This document shows positions 39,268 through 49,038 of a DNA stretch of 64,000 bases, piece by piece (position 1 is the stretch's first letter; each line of letters starts with the position of its first letter). The stretch covers positions 1,674,001 to 1,738,000 of the forward strand of contig NZ_AP024903.1 in assembly GCF_024347095.1 (NCBI RefSeq), written 5' to 3'. The position numbers were made by a program, and so were the translations under genes. The notes beneath the pieces are model-generated. The model saw only the letters and a program-made list of their open reading frames with translations. It was not told the origin of the DNA and ran no database searches. The stretch comes from Vibrio rhizosphaerae (GTDB lineage: Bacteria > Pseudomonadota > Gammaproteobacteria > Enterobacterales > Vibrionaceae).

Positions 39268-41397
39268 ATGCATCATTATTTAGCCACGACTTCAATCGGA
39301 CTTGAGAATTTATTAGCAGAAGAATTGAACCGTTTAGGTGTCAGTGACTCCCAAGTTGTTCAGGCCGGTGTCCGGTTCCGCGCCTCCAATGAACTTATTT
39401 ATCGTTGTTGCCTTTGGAGCAGAATAGCGTCACGTTTTATCCGAGTTCTCTCAGAGTTTTCGTGTCAGGATGATATGGATCTTTATCTCTCTGCATCAGC
39501 CATTCGGTGGAGTGACTACTTACAGTTATCGGGAACCGTGATTGTTGATTTCAATGGCACCAATCAGTCAATCCGGAATAGCCAGTACGGAGCGGTCAAA
39601 GTAAAAGATGCGATCGTTGATCATTTTACGAAAAGAAACTTACCGCGCCCAACGATCAGTAAGGATCGTCCGGATCTTCGGGTTCACGTCCGCCTGAATA
39701 GAGAAAAAGCAATCTTAGGGATCGACATGGTTGGAGGAAGCCTCCATATCAGAGGCTACCGGACGGAAGCTGGTGCGGCACCTTTACGGGAAACACTGGC
39801 TGCTGCAATGATCATGCGCAGTGGCTGGCAGGGCAATGTGGCGTTATTGGATCCGATGTGTGGATCCGGTACGATCGTCATTGAAGCGGCAATGATCGCT
39901 GCCGGAATTGCGCCCGGAATCAATCGGGCCCACTGGGGATTTCAGTCGTTACCTGACTATGAACCTGAGCTTTGGACCCAAGTCAAAACGCAAGCCAGTG
40001 TTCAGTCGAAAAAAGGGCTCAAACAAGTATCTGTGCCGATTTATGGTTATGACTATGATTCAAAGATGCTGAACTTGGCAAAAGAAAATGCGCGTCGTGC
40101 CGGGGTACGTGATCTGATCGAATTTCAATCAATGGATGCTGCAAAATTACAGTGTCCGGCATCTTTTCAGGCTGGCTTGGTGATTTCTAACCCGCCTTAT
40201 GGGGAGCGACTGGGAACAGAGCCTAGTCTCATTGCACTGTATGCATCTTTGGGGGCGCAGCTAAAATCTGAATTTGGCGGATGTAAGGCCATGTTTCTCT
40301 CCAGCTCTGACGAATTATTAAGCTGTTTGCGGATGCGGGCTGATAAACAGTTCAAAATGAGAAATGGTTCGTTACCTTGTCACTTAAAATTCTATTCGAT
40401 TGCCGAACGGGATGAGACCCAGCGCCAGATGGCGGGTCAGGAAGTCGCAGCGGACTTCGCTAACCGTTTACGTAAGAATATCGCAAAAATAACGCCATGG
40501 GCGAAACGGGAACAGCTTGACTGTTATCGTGTCTATGATGCTGATCTTCCGGACTATAATGCTGCGATCGATATATATGGCAATCATGTCGTGATTCAGG
40601 AATATGCAGCACCAAAATCGATTGCGCCAGAGAAAGCAAAACGACGTCTGACTGATATGATTCGGGCAACAACACAAGTCATGGATGTTGATGCGAATCA
40701 TATTGTCCTGAAAGTACGGGAGAAGCAGAAGGGGCATGCGCAGTATCAGAAAATGTCGACTAAAGCTAAAACGTCACAAGTGCAGGAGTATGGTGTCCGG
40801 TTTATCGTTAATTTGTATGATTATCTCGATACGGGATTGTTTCTCGACCACCGCTTAACACGTCGTCGTCTGGGTGAAATGGCAAAAGGGCGTGATTTTC
40901 TTAATTTATTTGCTTACACCGGTACTGCAACCGTTCATGCGGCTTTAGGTGGCGCTAAATCAACCACAACGGTTGATATGTCAAAAACCTATCTTGAGTG
41001 GGCGAAAGAAAACATGACTCTGAATAAGCAGATCGGGCGGCAACATCGTTATGAGCAAGCGGATTGTTTACAGTGGCTTGAGCAAGCGAAAGGTCAGTAT
41101 GATTTAATTTTCATTGATCCTCCAACGTTCTCAAACTCAAAGCGGATGGCTGGGACATTTGACGTCCAACGCGATCATATTCACCTCATGCAATATCTGA
41201 AGCGTCTTCTTCGTCAGGATGGTGTGATTGTGTTCTCCAATAATAAACGACAGTTTAAGATGGATATGGCTGCGCTGACTGAATTACAACTTTCTGCGGA
41301 AAATATTTCCTCACAGACGTTGCCTTTAGACTTTAAGCGGCATCAGCAGATTCATAATTGCTGGCTCATTCGTCATCGTCAAGCCGATGCGGAATAA
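39268..41397 (+). CDS. rlmL: 23S rRNA methyltransferase RlmL (bifunctional RlmKL: m2G2445 and m7G2069)
   Basis: Fused enzyme of 709 residues (E. coli 702). An N-terminal THUMP domain is followed by the RlmL half, with [20 protein letters not shown] and the catalytic NPPYGERLG (about 308). The RlmK half has [20 protein letters not shown] and DPPTFSNSK (about 617). It methylates G2445 and G2069 during 50S assembly. It has its own promoter and is followed by a hairpin. Confidence 0.96.
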   Translation: MHHYLATTSIGLENLLAEELNRLGVSDSQVVQAGVRFRASNELIYRCCLWSRIASRFIRVLSEFSCQDDMDLYLSASAIRWSDYLQLSGTVIVDFNGTNQSIRNSQYGAVKVKDAIVDHFTKRNLPRPTISKDRPDLRVHVRLNREKAILGIDMVGGSLHIRGYRTEAGAAPLRETLAAAMIMRSGWQGNVALLDPMCGSGTIVIEAAMIAAGIAPGINRAHWGFQSLPDYEPELWTQVKTQASVQSKKGLKQVSVPIYGYDYDSKMLNLAKENARRAGVRDLIEFQSMDAAKLQCPASFQAGLVISNPPYGERLGTEPSLIALYASLGAQLKSEFGGCKAMFLSSSDELLSCLRMRADKQFKMRNGSLPCHLKFYSIAERDETQRQMAGQEVAADFANRLRKNIAKITPWAKREQLDCYRVYDADLPDYNAAIDIYGNHVVIQEYAAPKSIAPEKAKRRLTDMIRATTQVMDVDANHIVLKVREKQKGHAQYQKMSTKAKTSQVQEYGVRFIVNLYDYLDTGLFLDHRLTRRRLGEMAKGRDFLNLFAYTGTATVHAALGGAKSTTTVDMSKTYLEWAKENMTLNKQIGRQHRYEQADCLQWLEQAKGQYDLIFIDPPTFSNSKRMAGTFDVQRDHIHLMQYLKRLLRQDGVIVFSNNKRQFKMDMAALTELQLSAENISSQTLPLDFKRHQQIHNCWLIRHRQADAE

Positions 41398-41449
41398 TTG
41401 CTCGCAATTTTATGAGTCGATGATTCCGCTTCGTTATTGTATGAACATA

Positions 41450-41476
41450 AGCAGACTGGCCCTTAGGCAGTCTGCT
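41450..41476 (+). terminator. Probable terminator of rlmL
   Basis: Perfect 9-bp stem AGCAGACTG/CAGTCTGCT, followed by a short T-rich stretch (TTATTAGTTATTTG). Confidence 0.55.
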
Positions 41477-41533
41477 TTATTAGTTATTTGATATTAGTTA
41501 ATTGATGGTCTTCCTGAAAGTCGTACTATTAAA

Positions 41534-41546
41534 GTGACAATGTCAC
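41534..41546. other. matS site (MatP binding sequence)
   Basis: GTGACAATGTCAC fits GTGACRNYGTCAC at every position. It is the only intergenic one of the three, 68 bp before the uup start, so it could also affect uup transcription. Confidence 0.85.
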
Positions 41547-41613
41547 TTTTTCTTGAGGTTCAGGAACGTGGCCGTTGTATATTCACAGCATTCAAAGATT
41601 TGGTTAGAAGCAT

Positions 41614-43563
41614 ATGGCATTAATGAGCATTCATAACGGATATCTGGCATTTGGCGACCATCCGTTGCTGGATCATATTGACTTTTCTCTGCAAGAAAAC
41701 GAGCGGGTCTGTCTGGTTGGCAGAAATGGTGCCGGGAAGTCAACATTGATGAAAGTTCTCTGTGGAGAGGTTCATCTGGACGACGGCAAAATGACCGTGA
41801 CACAGGACGTGGTGGTGTCCCGTCTGGAACAGGATCCGCCCAGAGATCAGGAAGGGACGGTATTTGAGTATGTTGCCGATGGTCTTGCTGCGGTTGGTAA
41901 ACTGCTCCAAACCTATCAAGAATTATTAACGTTAGTTGAACACGACCCGAGTGAGAAAAATATTACCCGACTCGCACAAGTTCAGGAACAACTGGATCAT
42001 AGTGGCGGCTGGCGTTTTGATGAACGGATTAAAAATGTTCTGGCCTCGTTAAATCTCGATGGACATACCTTATTAACGGATTTGTCTGGTGGCTGGCAGC
42101 GTAAGGCGGCACTGGCCCGTGCACTGGTTTGTGATCCTGACGTATTGTTACTTGACGAACCGACCAACCATCTGGATGTCACAACGATTGAGTGGTTGGA
42201 AAGCTTTCTGAAAGACTTCAAAGGTTCAATCATCTTTATTTCGCATGACCGGAGCTTTATTCAGTCAATGGCGACTCGGATTGTTGATTTGGATCGCGGA
42301 CAACTCGCCTCGTTCTCTGCCAGTTATGAACAGTACTTAACTGAAAAAGAGGAGCTGTTACGCGTTGAAGAACTGCAAAATGCTGAATTTGACAAGAAGC
42401 TGGCTCAGGAAGAAGTTTGGATTCGTCAAGGAATTAAAGCCCGTAGAACACGAAATGAAGGGCGGGTGAGAGCTCTCAAGAAACTTCGTCAGGAACGCAG
42501 CGAACGACGTGATGTACAGGGCAAAGTGAACCTACAGCTGGATGATACGGTTCGCTCCGGGAAGATTGTCTTTGAAGCTGAAAATCTTTCGTATGAGATT
42601 GATGGTCGATGCATTATTGATAACTTTAGCTTTAATGTGATGCGGGGAGACCGAATTGCCTTGATCGGGCCAAATGGTTGCGGTAAAAGTACTCTGTTAA
42701 AATTGTTATTAGGGCAAATTCAGCCGACACATGGTCGCTTACATTGTGGTACAAAACTGGAAGTTGCCTATTTTGACCAGTATCGGGAGAAGTTAGATCC
42801 GGAAAAAACGGTCATGGACAATCTGGCCGATGGTAAACAGGAAGTGATGGTCGGTGGGCGTCCGCGTCATGCTTTAAGTTATTTACAAGACTTTTTGTTT
42901 TCTCCGAAACGAGCAAGAACGCCGGTGAAAGCGTTGTCTGGCGGAGAAAAGAATCGCTTATTGTTAGCCCGAATCTTTCTTCGTCCAAATAACCTGTTGG
43001 TACTGGATGAACCGACGAACGATTTAGATATTGAGACTCTGGAACTTTTGGAAGATTTACTTGCCAATTATCAGGGTACATTGCTTTTGGTCAGCCACGA
43101 TCGTCATTTTGTAGATAATACCGTCATGACAAGCTGGATTTTTGAGGGCTATGGGCAGATTGAAGAATTTGTCGGCGGATATCATGATGCGCAGCAACAG
43201 CGTCAACAAGTATTCGCCGCGAGAAATGAAGTGATCAAGAGCCAAGCGTCAGCGCCGAATTTATCTTCGGAGCCGTCTGCAGGCGCTTCACTGAAAACAA
43301 ATCCACCTGCGAAGGTGAATAAAGGTAAAAAATTATCTTATAAACAGCAACGTGAACTGGAATCACTTCCGGAACAGCTTGAAGTTTTGGAACAAGAAAT
43401 CGCGACACTTCAGGCCCAGGTCAACGATGCTGACTTCTTTTCGCAGGGGGTGGAACAGACTCAACCCGTTTTGGAACGCTTGGATGCCGCAGAAGCCGAG
43501 CTTGAGGTGGCATTTAACCGATGGGAAGAGCTGGAAGCATTACAACAGGATAGTAAATCATAA
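41614..43563 (+). CDS. uup: ABC-F ATPase Uup
   Basis: Soluble ABC-F protein linked to ribosome function and to branch migration or precise excision of transposons. It has 649 residues with two ATPase domains. Walker A motifs are GRNGAGKST (about 37) and GPNGCGKST (about 352); signatures are LSGGWQRKAALARAL and LSGGEKNRLLLARIF. A C-terminal coiled-coil DNA-binding tail is present (KLSYKQQRELESLPEQLEVL onward), which separates Uup from EttA/YheS. The stop overlaps the next start (TAATG). Confidence 0.94.
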   Translation: MALMSIHNGYLAFGDHPLLDHIDFSLQENERVCLVGRNGAGKSTLMKVLCGEVHLDDGKMTVTQDVVVSRLEQDPPRDQEGTVFEYVADGLAAVGKLLQTYQELLTLVEHDPSEKNITRLAQVQEQLDHSGGWRFDERIKNVLASLNLDGHTLLTDLSGGWQRKAALARALVCDPDVLLLDEPTNHLDVTTIEWLESFLKDFKGSIIFISHDRSFIQSMATRIVDLDRGQLASFSASYEQYLTEKEELLRVEELQNAEFDKKLAQEEVWIRQGIKARRTRNEGRVRALKKLRQERSERRDVQGKVNLQLDDTVRSGKIVFEAENLSYEIDGRCIIDNFSFNVMRGDRIALIGPNGCGKSTLLKLLLGQIQPTHGRLHCGTKLEVAYFDQYREKLDPEKTVMDNLADGKQEVMVGGRPRHALSYLQDFLFSPKRARTPVKALSGGEKNRLLLARIFLRPNNLLVLDEPTNDLDIETLELLEDLLANYQGTLLLVSHDRHFVDNTVMTSWIFEGYGQIEEFVGGYHDAQQQRQQVFAARNEVIKSQASAPNLSSEPSAGASLKTNPPAKVNKGKKLSYKQQRELESLPEQLEVLEQEIATLQAQVNDADFFSQGVEQTQPVLERLDAAEAELEVAFNRWEELEALQQDSKS

Positions 43564-45248
43564 TGACACCGATTCAGACAAAAATATCATTTTTAGCCGT
43601 TTCCGTATTTGCAGCAACACAGGCTCATGCCGCTATTTATCAAGTGGTTGAAGTGACGCCGCCGGTTTCTTCGAATAGTTATCAAAGTGCCTTTGGTGTC
43701 GCGATTCAGCCGTCGACAAATGATAGTAATTCAGCCACTAATTTTAATAGTTGTTTTCTCGCCGGTTCAATCGGCGGGACGTCTTGTTCCGGTTTTACTC
43801 TTGCCGGAGAGACTCGGATTCAAAAAACAATGGCCGGTCAAGCTGTTGACGGGATGAGCTATCGAGAGGAAGCCCCATTCGGTATGGACAACGCGTTCTC
43901 TTATGCTCAGACCGAGAACGATATGAAAAATTACTGTAAGAGTGAGTTGCTTTACTCAACTTGTGATGCATGGGGAGAGTCCCATTGGGCGGAGTGGCAA
44001 CGTGAGTTGAGCGGGGATAAAACCGTGAATGGCATCGCTTTTGTTGAGGGGAAATCCACTTTCAGTAGTCAAAATACCGTAATCAATAGCCTGACGACCA
44101 GTGAAGAGCCGGTTGGTATTCAACTTTCGACTGGAGATAGCCGTCAGACGGTCACCGCTTTGGCACCGGTTGCTCCGACGGGAACGTTTGATAAATCCCG
44201 GGCCTGGAAAACGGACGGTACTTTCACAGTCGGTAGTGTATCTGATAATCGGACCAATACTTTTGGGAACTATTACAGCTCTAATGCCGCGATTTGGGGC
44301 AGTGATGGTGTGGTAGTTAAAATTGGTTGGGGCCCTGGTGTCAGTCAGGAGAAAGATCAGCGTTTGGCTCAGGGCAGTATGCGTGATTTTGTCGTTAAGA
44401 GCGGAACCATCTACGGGATTGGTTACAATACCTACGATAGCGACAATAACTTTATGAATGCGACGGTCTTTAAAGTCGCTAGCAGTGCTTATGCAACAGC
44501 ATCAAACTGGACTTCGACTGAGATTAATAACGCCAAGACCAAATCAGGTAATGACCGCATCTATAGTAATACCGTCTTAACTGCGGTTAACGACAATCTG
44601 ATTGCGATTGGGGAAGCAAAACGAGCGGGAAGCCGACCATCCGGTGGTGCGGCGGCAAATCGGTTCTTTGTGGTGCCGGATGTCAGTGCTGCATCCCCGT
44701 CAGCGCAATTTATCTCTGACAATATTTCGTTTTCCGGCGCGGGTGGTCATGCCAATGCGATCAATAACTTTAACGAAATCGTTGGTCAGGTTGATACGGA
44801 GTCCAACCGTGAAAGTAGCGGTAAACCGCGCCGGAAGCGCGCTTTCATCTATCCGTATAACGGAACAGGCAGTAACGCTACACGCATGGGAATTTTCGCC
44901 AACCGAGCCTGGTTACTGGATGATTTGACCAATGGCGGTAATTTCTCTGCGAATAACAATCAGTATCGTATTCTGAATGCATCCGATATTAATGATGCCG
45001 GCGTGATTGCAGCAACTGCGATTAAGTGTAGTGGCGGATATGATTCAACTGCATACAATGCGACATGCGGCAATGGCGGGCAAGTAGAGACAACGGTTGC
45101 GGTGAAGCTGATTCCGATACAGAACGCAACCAGCAGTGATATCAGTGCCAGAGGGCAAGAATCCAGTTCAATTAAACGTAGTGGTGGTGCTTTGGGTAGC
45201 GCAGGTTTGACATTACTGAGTCTGCTTTGGTTCCGACGGAAACGATGA
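43563..45248 (+). CDS. DUF3466 family secreted protein with GlyGly-CTERM-like sorting tail
   Basis: Exported protein of unknown function, 561 residues. The N-terminal signal peptide is ISFLAVSVFAATQAHA. A long N-, S- and G-rich beta body follows. The last 25 residues have a GlyGly motif (SGGALGS), a hydrophobic stretch (AGLTLLSLLW) and a basic end (FRRKR). This is the tripartite GlyGly-CTERM signal that rhombosortase cleaves in Vibrio and Shewanella, suggesting surface delivery after type II secretion. Paired Cys residues (SCF...TSCSGF, YCKSELLYSTC) may form disulfides. It is coupled to uup by a 1-bp overlap. Confidence 0.8.
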   Translation: MTPIQTKISFLAVSVFAATQAHAAIYQVVEVTPPVSSNSYQSAFGVAIQPSTNDSNSATNFNSCFLAGSIGGTSCSGFTLAGETRIQKTMAGQAVDGMSYREEAPFGMDNAFSYAQTENDMKNYCKSELLYSTCDAWGESHWAEWQRELSGDKTVNGIAFVEGKSTFSSQNTVINSLTTSEEPVGIQLSTGDSRQTVTALAPVAPTGTFDKSRAWKTDGTFTVGSVSDNRTNTFGNYYSSNAAIWGSDGVVVKIGWGPGVSQEKDQRLAQGSMRDFVVKSGTIYGIGYNTYDSDNNFMNATVFKVASSAYATASNWTSTEINNAKTKSGNDRIYSNTVLTAVNDNLIAIGEAKRAGSRPSGGAAANRFFVVPDVSAASPSAQFISDNISFSGAGGHANAINNFNEIVGQVDTESNRESSGKPRRKRAFIYPYNGTGSNATRMGIFANRAWLLDDLTNGGNFSANNNQYRILNASDINDAGVIAATAIKCSGGYDSTAYNATCGNGGQVETTVAVKLIPIQNATSSDISARGQESSSIKRSGGALGSAGLTLLSLLWFRRKR

Positions 45249-45420
45249 GTTTTGTCAATAATCGGAATGAATCACAGATTTTGATTTGCACGCATTTTGG
45301 TCTCTTTTTATGCTTGAGTCTGCTTCTTAATTGAGCGATTCTTAAAGACGTGGTCATAAAAAAGCCACATCGTTGTAACAGTAATCAGTTAATGAATCGT
45401 TAATGTATGAGGACTTTACT

Positions 45421-45594
45421 ATGAAGAGACAAAAGCGAGATCGTCTGGGAAGAGCACAGTCTCAAGGGTACAAAGCGGGTTTAAATGGTCGTTCTGCTGA
45501 AGAGTGCCCTTACCAACAGATGGATGTTCGCTCCTATTGGATGGGCGGTTGGCGCGAAGCCAGAGATGATAAGAATGCAGGTCTCTATAAATAA
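45421..45594 (+). CDS. rmf: Ribosome modulation factor Rmf
   Basis: Protein of 57 residues (MKRQKRDRLGRAQSQGYKAG...GRSAEECPYQ...YWMGGWREARDD). It dimerises 70S ribosomes into inactive 100S particles in stationary phase. ATG 45421 is chosen over an in-frame one 18 bp upstream because MKRQKRDRL is the conserved start and GAGGA precedes it. It converges on fabA, as in E. coli and Vibrio. Confidence 0.95.
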   Translation: MKRQKRDRLGRAQSQGYKAGLNGRSAEECPYQQMDVRSYWMGGWREARDDKNAGLYK

Positions 45595-45622
45595 CGAAAC
45601 ATTCCACATACACTGAGAAAAC

Positions 45623-45645
45623 AGCCCCTATAAACAGGGGCTTTA
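45623..45645 (+). terminator. Terminator of rmf
   Basis: 7-bp stem AGCCCCT/AGGGGCT with a 6-nt loop and TTATT tail. Confidence 0.75.
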
Positions 45646-45685
45646 TTGTTGGCCTCTAATGCACTATAACTAATGATTTGCATCA

Positions 45686-45712
45686 GAAAAAAACGGCTCG
45701 TCCACGAACCGC
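45686..45712 (-). terminator. Terminator of fabA
   Basis: On the minus strand a CGGTTCG/CGAGCCG stem (one G-U pair) is followed by a run of T, 17 bp past the fabA stop. Confidence 0.8.
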
Positions 45713-45728
45713 TTAAATAAAATAATAA

Positions 45729-46247
45729 TTAGAAAGTTGATGTATCTTGGAACAGGCCAACTTTCAGATCTTTGGCAACATAAATTTCTTTACCATCCAC
45801 TAAAACCCGGCCATCTGCGACACCCATAACCAGTTTACGATTGACGACACGTTTCATGTTGATTTCGTAAGTTACTTTTTTAGCAGTTGGCAGAATCTGA
45901 CCGGTAAATTTAACTTCACCGACACCTAAAGCCCGGCCTTTACCTTTACCGCCAACCCAGCCTAAGAAGAAGCCGACAAGCTGCCACATCGCATCAAGTC
46001 CGAGACATCCTGGCATCACTGGGTCACCAGGGAAATGGCAGTCAAAAAACCATAGATCAGGAGTAATATCAAGCTCAGCCAGAATCAAACCTTTACCAAA
46101 TTCACCTTCTGTCTCAGACATCTTGGTGACACGATCCATCATTAACATATTGGGAGCTGGTAATTGTGGATATCCTGGCCCAAAGAGTTCACCTCTGCTT
46201 GATGCCAGAAGGTCGTCACGATTATAAGATTCACGTTTATTTTGCAT
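45729..46247 (-). CDS. fabA: 3-Hydroxydecanoyl-ACP dehydratase/isomerase FabA
   Basis: Makes the cis-3-decenoyl-ACP branch point of anaerobic unsaturated fatty acid synthesis. It has 172 residues; the active-site segment [18 protein letters not shown] holds the catalytic His and Asp. It lies 65 bp after the Lon-like gene on the same strand. I could not identify a convincing FabR or FadR operator in that gap. Its trans-2-enoyl intermediates are chemically close to the C8 precursor used by PigD, but no link is shown. Confidence 0.96.
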   Translation of the reverse strand: MQNKRESYNRDDLLASSRGELFGPGYPQLPAPNMLMMDRVTKMSETEGEFGKGLILAELDITPDLWFFDCHFPGDPVMPGCLGLDAMWQLVGFFLGWVGGKGKGRALGVGEVKFTGQILPTAKKVTYEINMKRVVNRKLVMGVADGRVLVDGKEIYVAKDLKVGLFQDTSTF

Positions 46248-46312
46248 TATTTATTACTCCAAATATTAACAGCGAGCATGTTAGTGAAGCGGTGTATGTG
46301 AAACAACTCCGA

Positions 46313-48001
46313 TCAGTAAAAATTCAGTCTATTTTTGAGTTTTTCCCATAAACTTTCCGGATTTTCTTCACGCTCGAATAATTCAATTCTTTCCGCTATT
46401 TTTTCAAGAACACTATTTTTTTCAAAGCCGTTATCCTTGTTGAGGACGACGTCTGTATCTTTTCGACGAAACGGTTTCCCCATAAGGATAGGAATCGCTT
46501 CATCGACGGTTGATACCGGCCAGATATGGAACTCTCCAGCTTGTATACTGCTCACCAGTGTATGGTGAAGTGCCAAATTCCTTAAATTAGTTTTCGGGAG
46601 AATGACACCTTGTTTGCCTGTTAGCCCTTGGTGGCAACAAACATGGTAAAACCCTTCGATTTTCTCATTCAGACCACCGACTGCCTGAACCCGGCCAAAT
46701 TGATCGACCGCGCCCGTCACTGCAATCTGTTGATCAATGGCTATATTCGACAATGCACTCACCAGTGAACAGACCTCGGCTAGAGAAGCGCTATCACCAT
46801 CGACCTCACTATATGACTGCTCAAATACAACGGATGCAGAATAGGGGAGTGGCGCATTCAATTCCAGAGCACTACTGACAAATGCCTGCATAATCATCAT
46901 GCCTTTGGCATGAAGGTTTCCGCCTAGCTCGACTTTACGCTCGACATCACTGATATCGCCATCACCAAAGTGAACCACACATGAAATACGAGCCGGCTCT
47001 CCGTAAGAGACCGGGTGTCCTGCTATATCGATGACCGTTAAACCATTTACCTGACCGACTTGTTTTCCTTGAGTCTCAATCAATACCTGACCATTAAGGA
47101 TATCACTCAGAGCACGTTCCGGCAGATAACTTTCGCGATAATAGCGTTTATCCAATGCAGACTGGATATGATAAGACTCAATGGTATGATTGCCCGCTTC
47201 AATTGTGGCTTCTTCCAGCAGACTACGGTGCCAGAATAGGCAAAGAGGTATGTATTGCTGATCTTCGGTTTGCCGGACGCCGGCAGTCAACAATAACCGA
47301 ACCGCGTCTTCTGACAGAGCGGGGTAGCGGTAAGTTTGTAGTAACCATTTTAAGTAAGCGAAATAGTGGGTGAGGTTCTCCGGCTCGATCTTCATCTCCA
47401 GTTCAACCTCAGTATAAAGAGACAAGCCGCTTCGGATGTCGTCATCAATATAATCGACTGTTGCCAGCTGTTCGCGATCGCCGGATAAGATCAATTTGAT
47501 ATCGTAACGTTTCGCCCATTCATACTGAAGGGGGGATTTTTCATTACAGTTTAATGCCGAGACTTCTTCACCAAGTAAGACACCTTTCAGAATCGGCCAG
47601 CTATCTGCATTTTTGATCAGCCAGTTCGGCGAGAGAATAAGGTAACCGCCATCCGCTTTATCGAGTAAGCCGGAAACTTCGCTGACCAGGTGCCCGTCAT
47701 CTGCCTTGACTGTTGTAAAAAGATGCTTCTTTTCAATCGATTCACTGGTAATCACCGGTACATTTTCCGGCAGTAAGGCTGAGAGGCTATTCTGGATAAT
47801 ATGGCGATAAACTGAATTGTCCGGTGCATGGATCACCAATAAGCGGCTCAGTCCTGTTAGCTCGGTAAAGCGACGCAGTGTCGATTGGAGCCGAGGCTGG
47901 GTTGACATAAAATCAGCAGGTTGAATTGATGGGTATTGTGCGAACTGTTTGCTGTAGTCGTCAAACTGAGGCGTTACGAAGCGCCATATATCATTTGTCA
48001 T
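46313..48001 (-). CDS. lonH: Lon-like S16 protease (YcbZ/LonH)
   Basis: Cytoplasmic protease-like protein, 562 residues from the ATG at 48001; the frame is open 27 codons further without a homologous sequence. The C-terminal S16 domain has its Ser/Lys dyad: Ser404 in VDGDSASLAEV and Lys447 in GGLNEKIEGF. The N-terminal half is AAA-like (LLVIHAPDNSVYRHII), but I see no proper Walker A GxxxxGK[ST], as in the E. coli homologue. It sits next to fabA and matP, as in E. coli. Substrates are unknown. Confidence 0.9.
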   Translation of the reverse strand: MTNDIWRFVTPQFDDYSKQFAQYPSIQPADFMSTQPRLQSTLRRFTELTGLSRLLVIHAPDNSVYRHIIQNSLSALLPENVPVITSESIEKKHLFTTVKADDGHLVSEVSGLLDKADGGYLILSPNWLIKNADSWPILKGVLLGEEVSALNCNEKSPLQYEWAKRYDIKLILSGDREQLATVDYIDDDIRSGLSLYTEVELEMKIEPENLTHYFAYLKWLLQTYRYPALSEDAVRLLLTAGVRQTEDQQYIPLCLFWHRSLLEEATIEAGNHTIESYHIQSALDKRYYRESYLPERALSDILNGQVLIETQGKQVGQVNGLTVIDIAGHPVSYGEPARISCVVHFGDGDISDVERKVELGGNLHAKGMMIMQAFVSSALELNAPLPYSASVVFEQSYSEVDGDSASLAEVCSLVSALSNIAIDQQIAVTGAVDQFGRVQAVGGLNEKIEGFYHVCCHQGLTGKQGVILPKTNLRNLALHHTLVSSIQAGEFHIWPVSTVDEAIPILMGKPFRRKDTDVVLNKDNGFEKNSVLEKIAERIELFEREENPESLWEKLKNRLNFY

Positions 48002-48111
48002 TGCATATTCAATATGAATTAAAAGATGAAAGATTATATAGAAAAAGTCACCTAGAAAACAGATTTGTGTCCCATTGATCAATGATCTATTTGCAGATAC
48101 TCATATGATGG

Positions 48112-48124
48112 GTTACGCTGTCAC
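48112..48124. promoter_or_regulatory. matS-like sequence upstream of matP
   Basis: GTTACGCTGTCAC differs from GTGACRNYGTCAC only at position 3. It lies 43 bp before the matP ATG, where a promoter would be. It may mean MatP autoregulation or chance. Confidence 0.35.
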
Positions 48125-48167
48125 TGCATCTAAAATGATTCCGCGTAAGACAAATAGGTTATCCCAA

Positions 48168-48617
48168 ATGAAATACCAGCAACTTGAAAATCTGGAATGT
48201 GGGTGGAAATGGCAATACCTCATGCATCGGTATAAAGAGGGCATTCAGATCACTCGCTACATTGATAACAGTGAGATTGATCATGCCATTGCGTTACTGA
48301 GTCAGATTGAACATGAGCCCATCCATGTTTTGGAGTGGATCGAGCAACACATGTCCCCCGAACTGGATAACAAGCTGAAACAGGCTATTCGGGCAAAACG
48401 GAAAAGACATTATAACGCTGAACAAATTCACACCCGGAAAAAGTCAATTGATTTGGATTATCGCGTATGGGAAAAACTTGCCTTTCGTGCGAATGAATTA
48501 GGATGCACCTTATCTGAAGCGATTGAATATTTGCTCAGCGAAGCCTCTAAAACTGAAAAAGCGAGTCAGAAAATGAGCTCACTGAAAGAAGATTTAAATC
48601 GATTATTATCCGAATAA
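48168..48617 (+). CDS. matP: Macrodomain Ter protein MatP
   Basis: Binds matS sites, bridges them, and holds the terminus at midcell through ZapB. It has 149 residues from the ATG at 48168: MKYQQLENLECGWKWQYLM, RAKRKRHYNAEQIHTRKKSIDLDY (four-helix bundle followed by ribbon-helix-helix) and a C-terminal coiled coil MSSLKEDLNRLLSE. The 31 codons open upstream have no homology. It is divergent from lonH. Three perfect matS sites occur in this window. Confidence 0.95.
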   Translation: MKYQQLENLECGWKWQYLMHRYKEGIQITRYIDNSEIDHAIALLSQIEHEPIHVLEWIEQHMSPELDNKLKQAIRAKRKRHYNAEQIHTRKKSIDLDYRVWEKLAFRANELGCTLSEAIEYLLSEASKTEKASQKMSSLKEDLNRLLSE

Positions 48618-48632
48618 TCAAGGAATTATCTA

Positions 48633-48950
48633 ATGATGTACGTCATAATCATTGCTGCTGTTGTGATTTTCTGGTTGCTTGTTCTTGATCGGCCCGTGTT
48701 GTACGTTCATTTTAAAAAAGGCCAGTTGGTCAAAGTCAAAGGCCATTTACCAACGACTTTAAAGCATAACCTGACTGAAATTGGTCATCATTCGCCATTT
48801 GATGGAGACCTAAAAGCTTACCAACGTCGAGAGGGGATTCGGCTTAAATTTTCCTCCTCGATACCAAAGAGTGTTCAACAGCGGATTCGTAATGTATTCC
48901 CATTCAGCGGCCTGAAAAAATCGGGCATTAGTCAAAAAAATAAACACTAG
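48633..48950 (+). CDS. DUF3634 family small membrane protein
   Basis: Protein of 105 residues with one N-terminal membrane helix (YVIIIAAVVIFWLLVLDRP) and a basic cytoplasmic domain (HFKKGQLVKVKGHLP...PKSVQQRIRNVFPF). It resembles DUF3634, a Vibrio/Shewanella family without known function. It lies 15 bp after matP and is probably co-transcribed. Confidence 0.7.
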   Translation: MMYVIIIAAVVIFWLLVLDRPVLYVHFKKGQLVKVKGHLPTTLKHNLTEIGHHSPFDGDLKAYQRREGIRLKFSSSIPKSVQQRIRNVFPFSGLKKSGISQKNKH

Positions 48951-49038
48951 ATTGAATAAACCTGACCTCTGTTTGCAATTCCTTGATTATGAGCTAGATT
49001 TTATATTGCTTAACTAAAGGAATAAGAATAATAATGTC

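Noticed and set aside
46248..46312. Possible FabR/FadR operator upstream of fabA
   Set aside because: Partial AGCG...CGCT-like symmetry is too weak to call.
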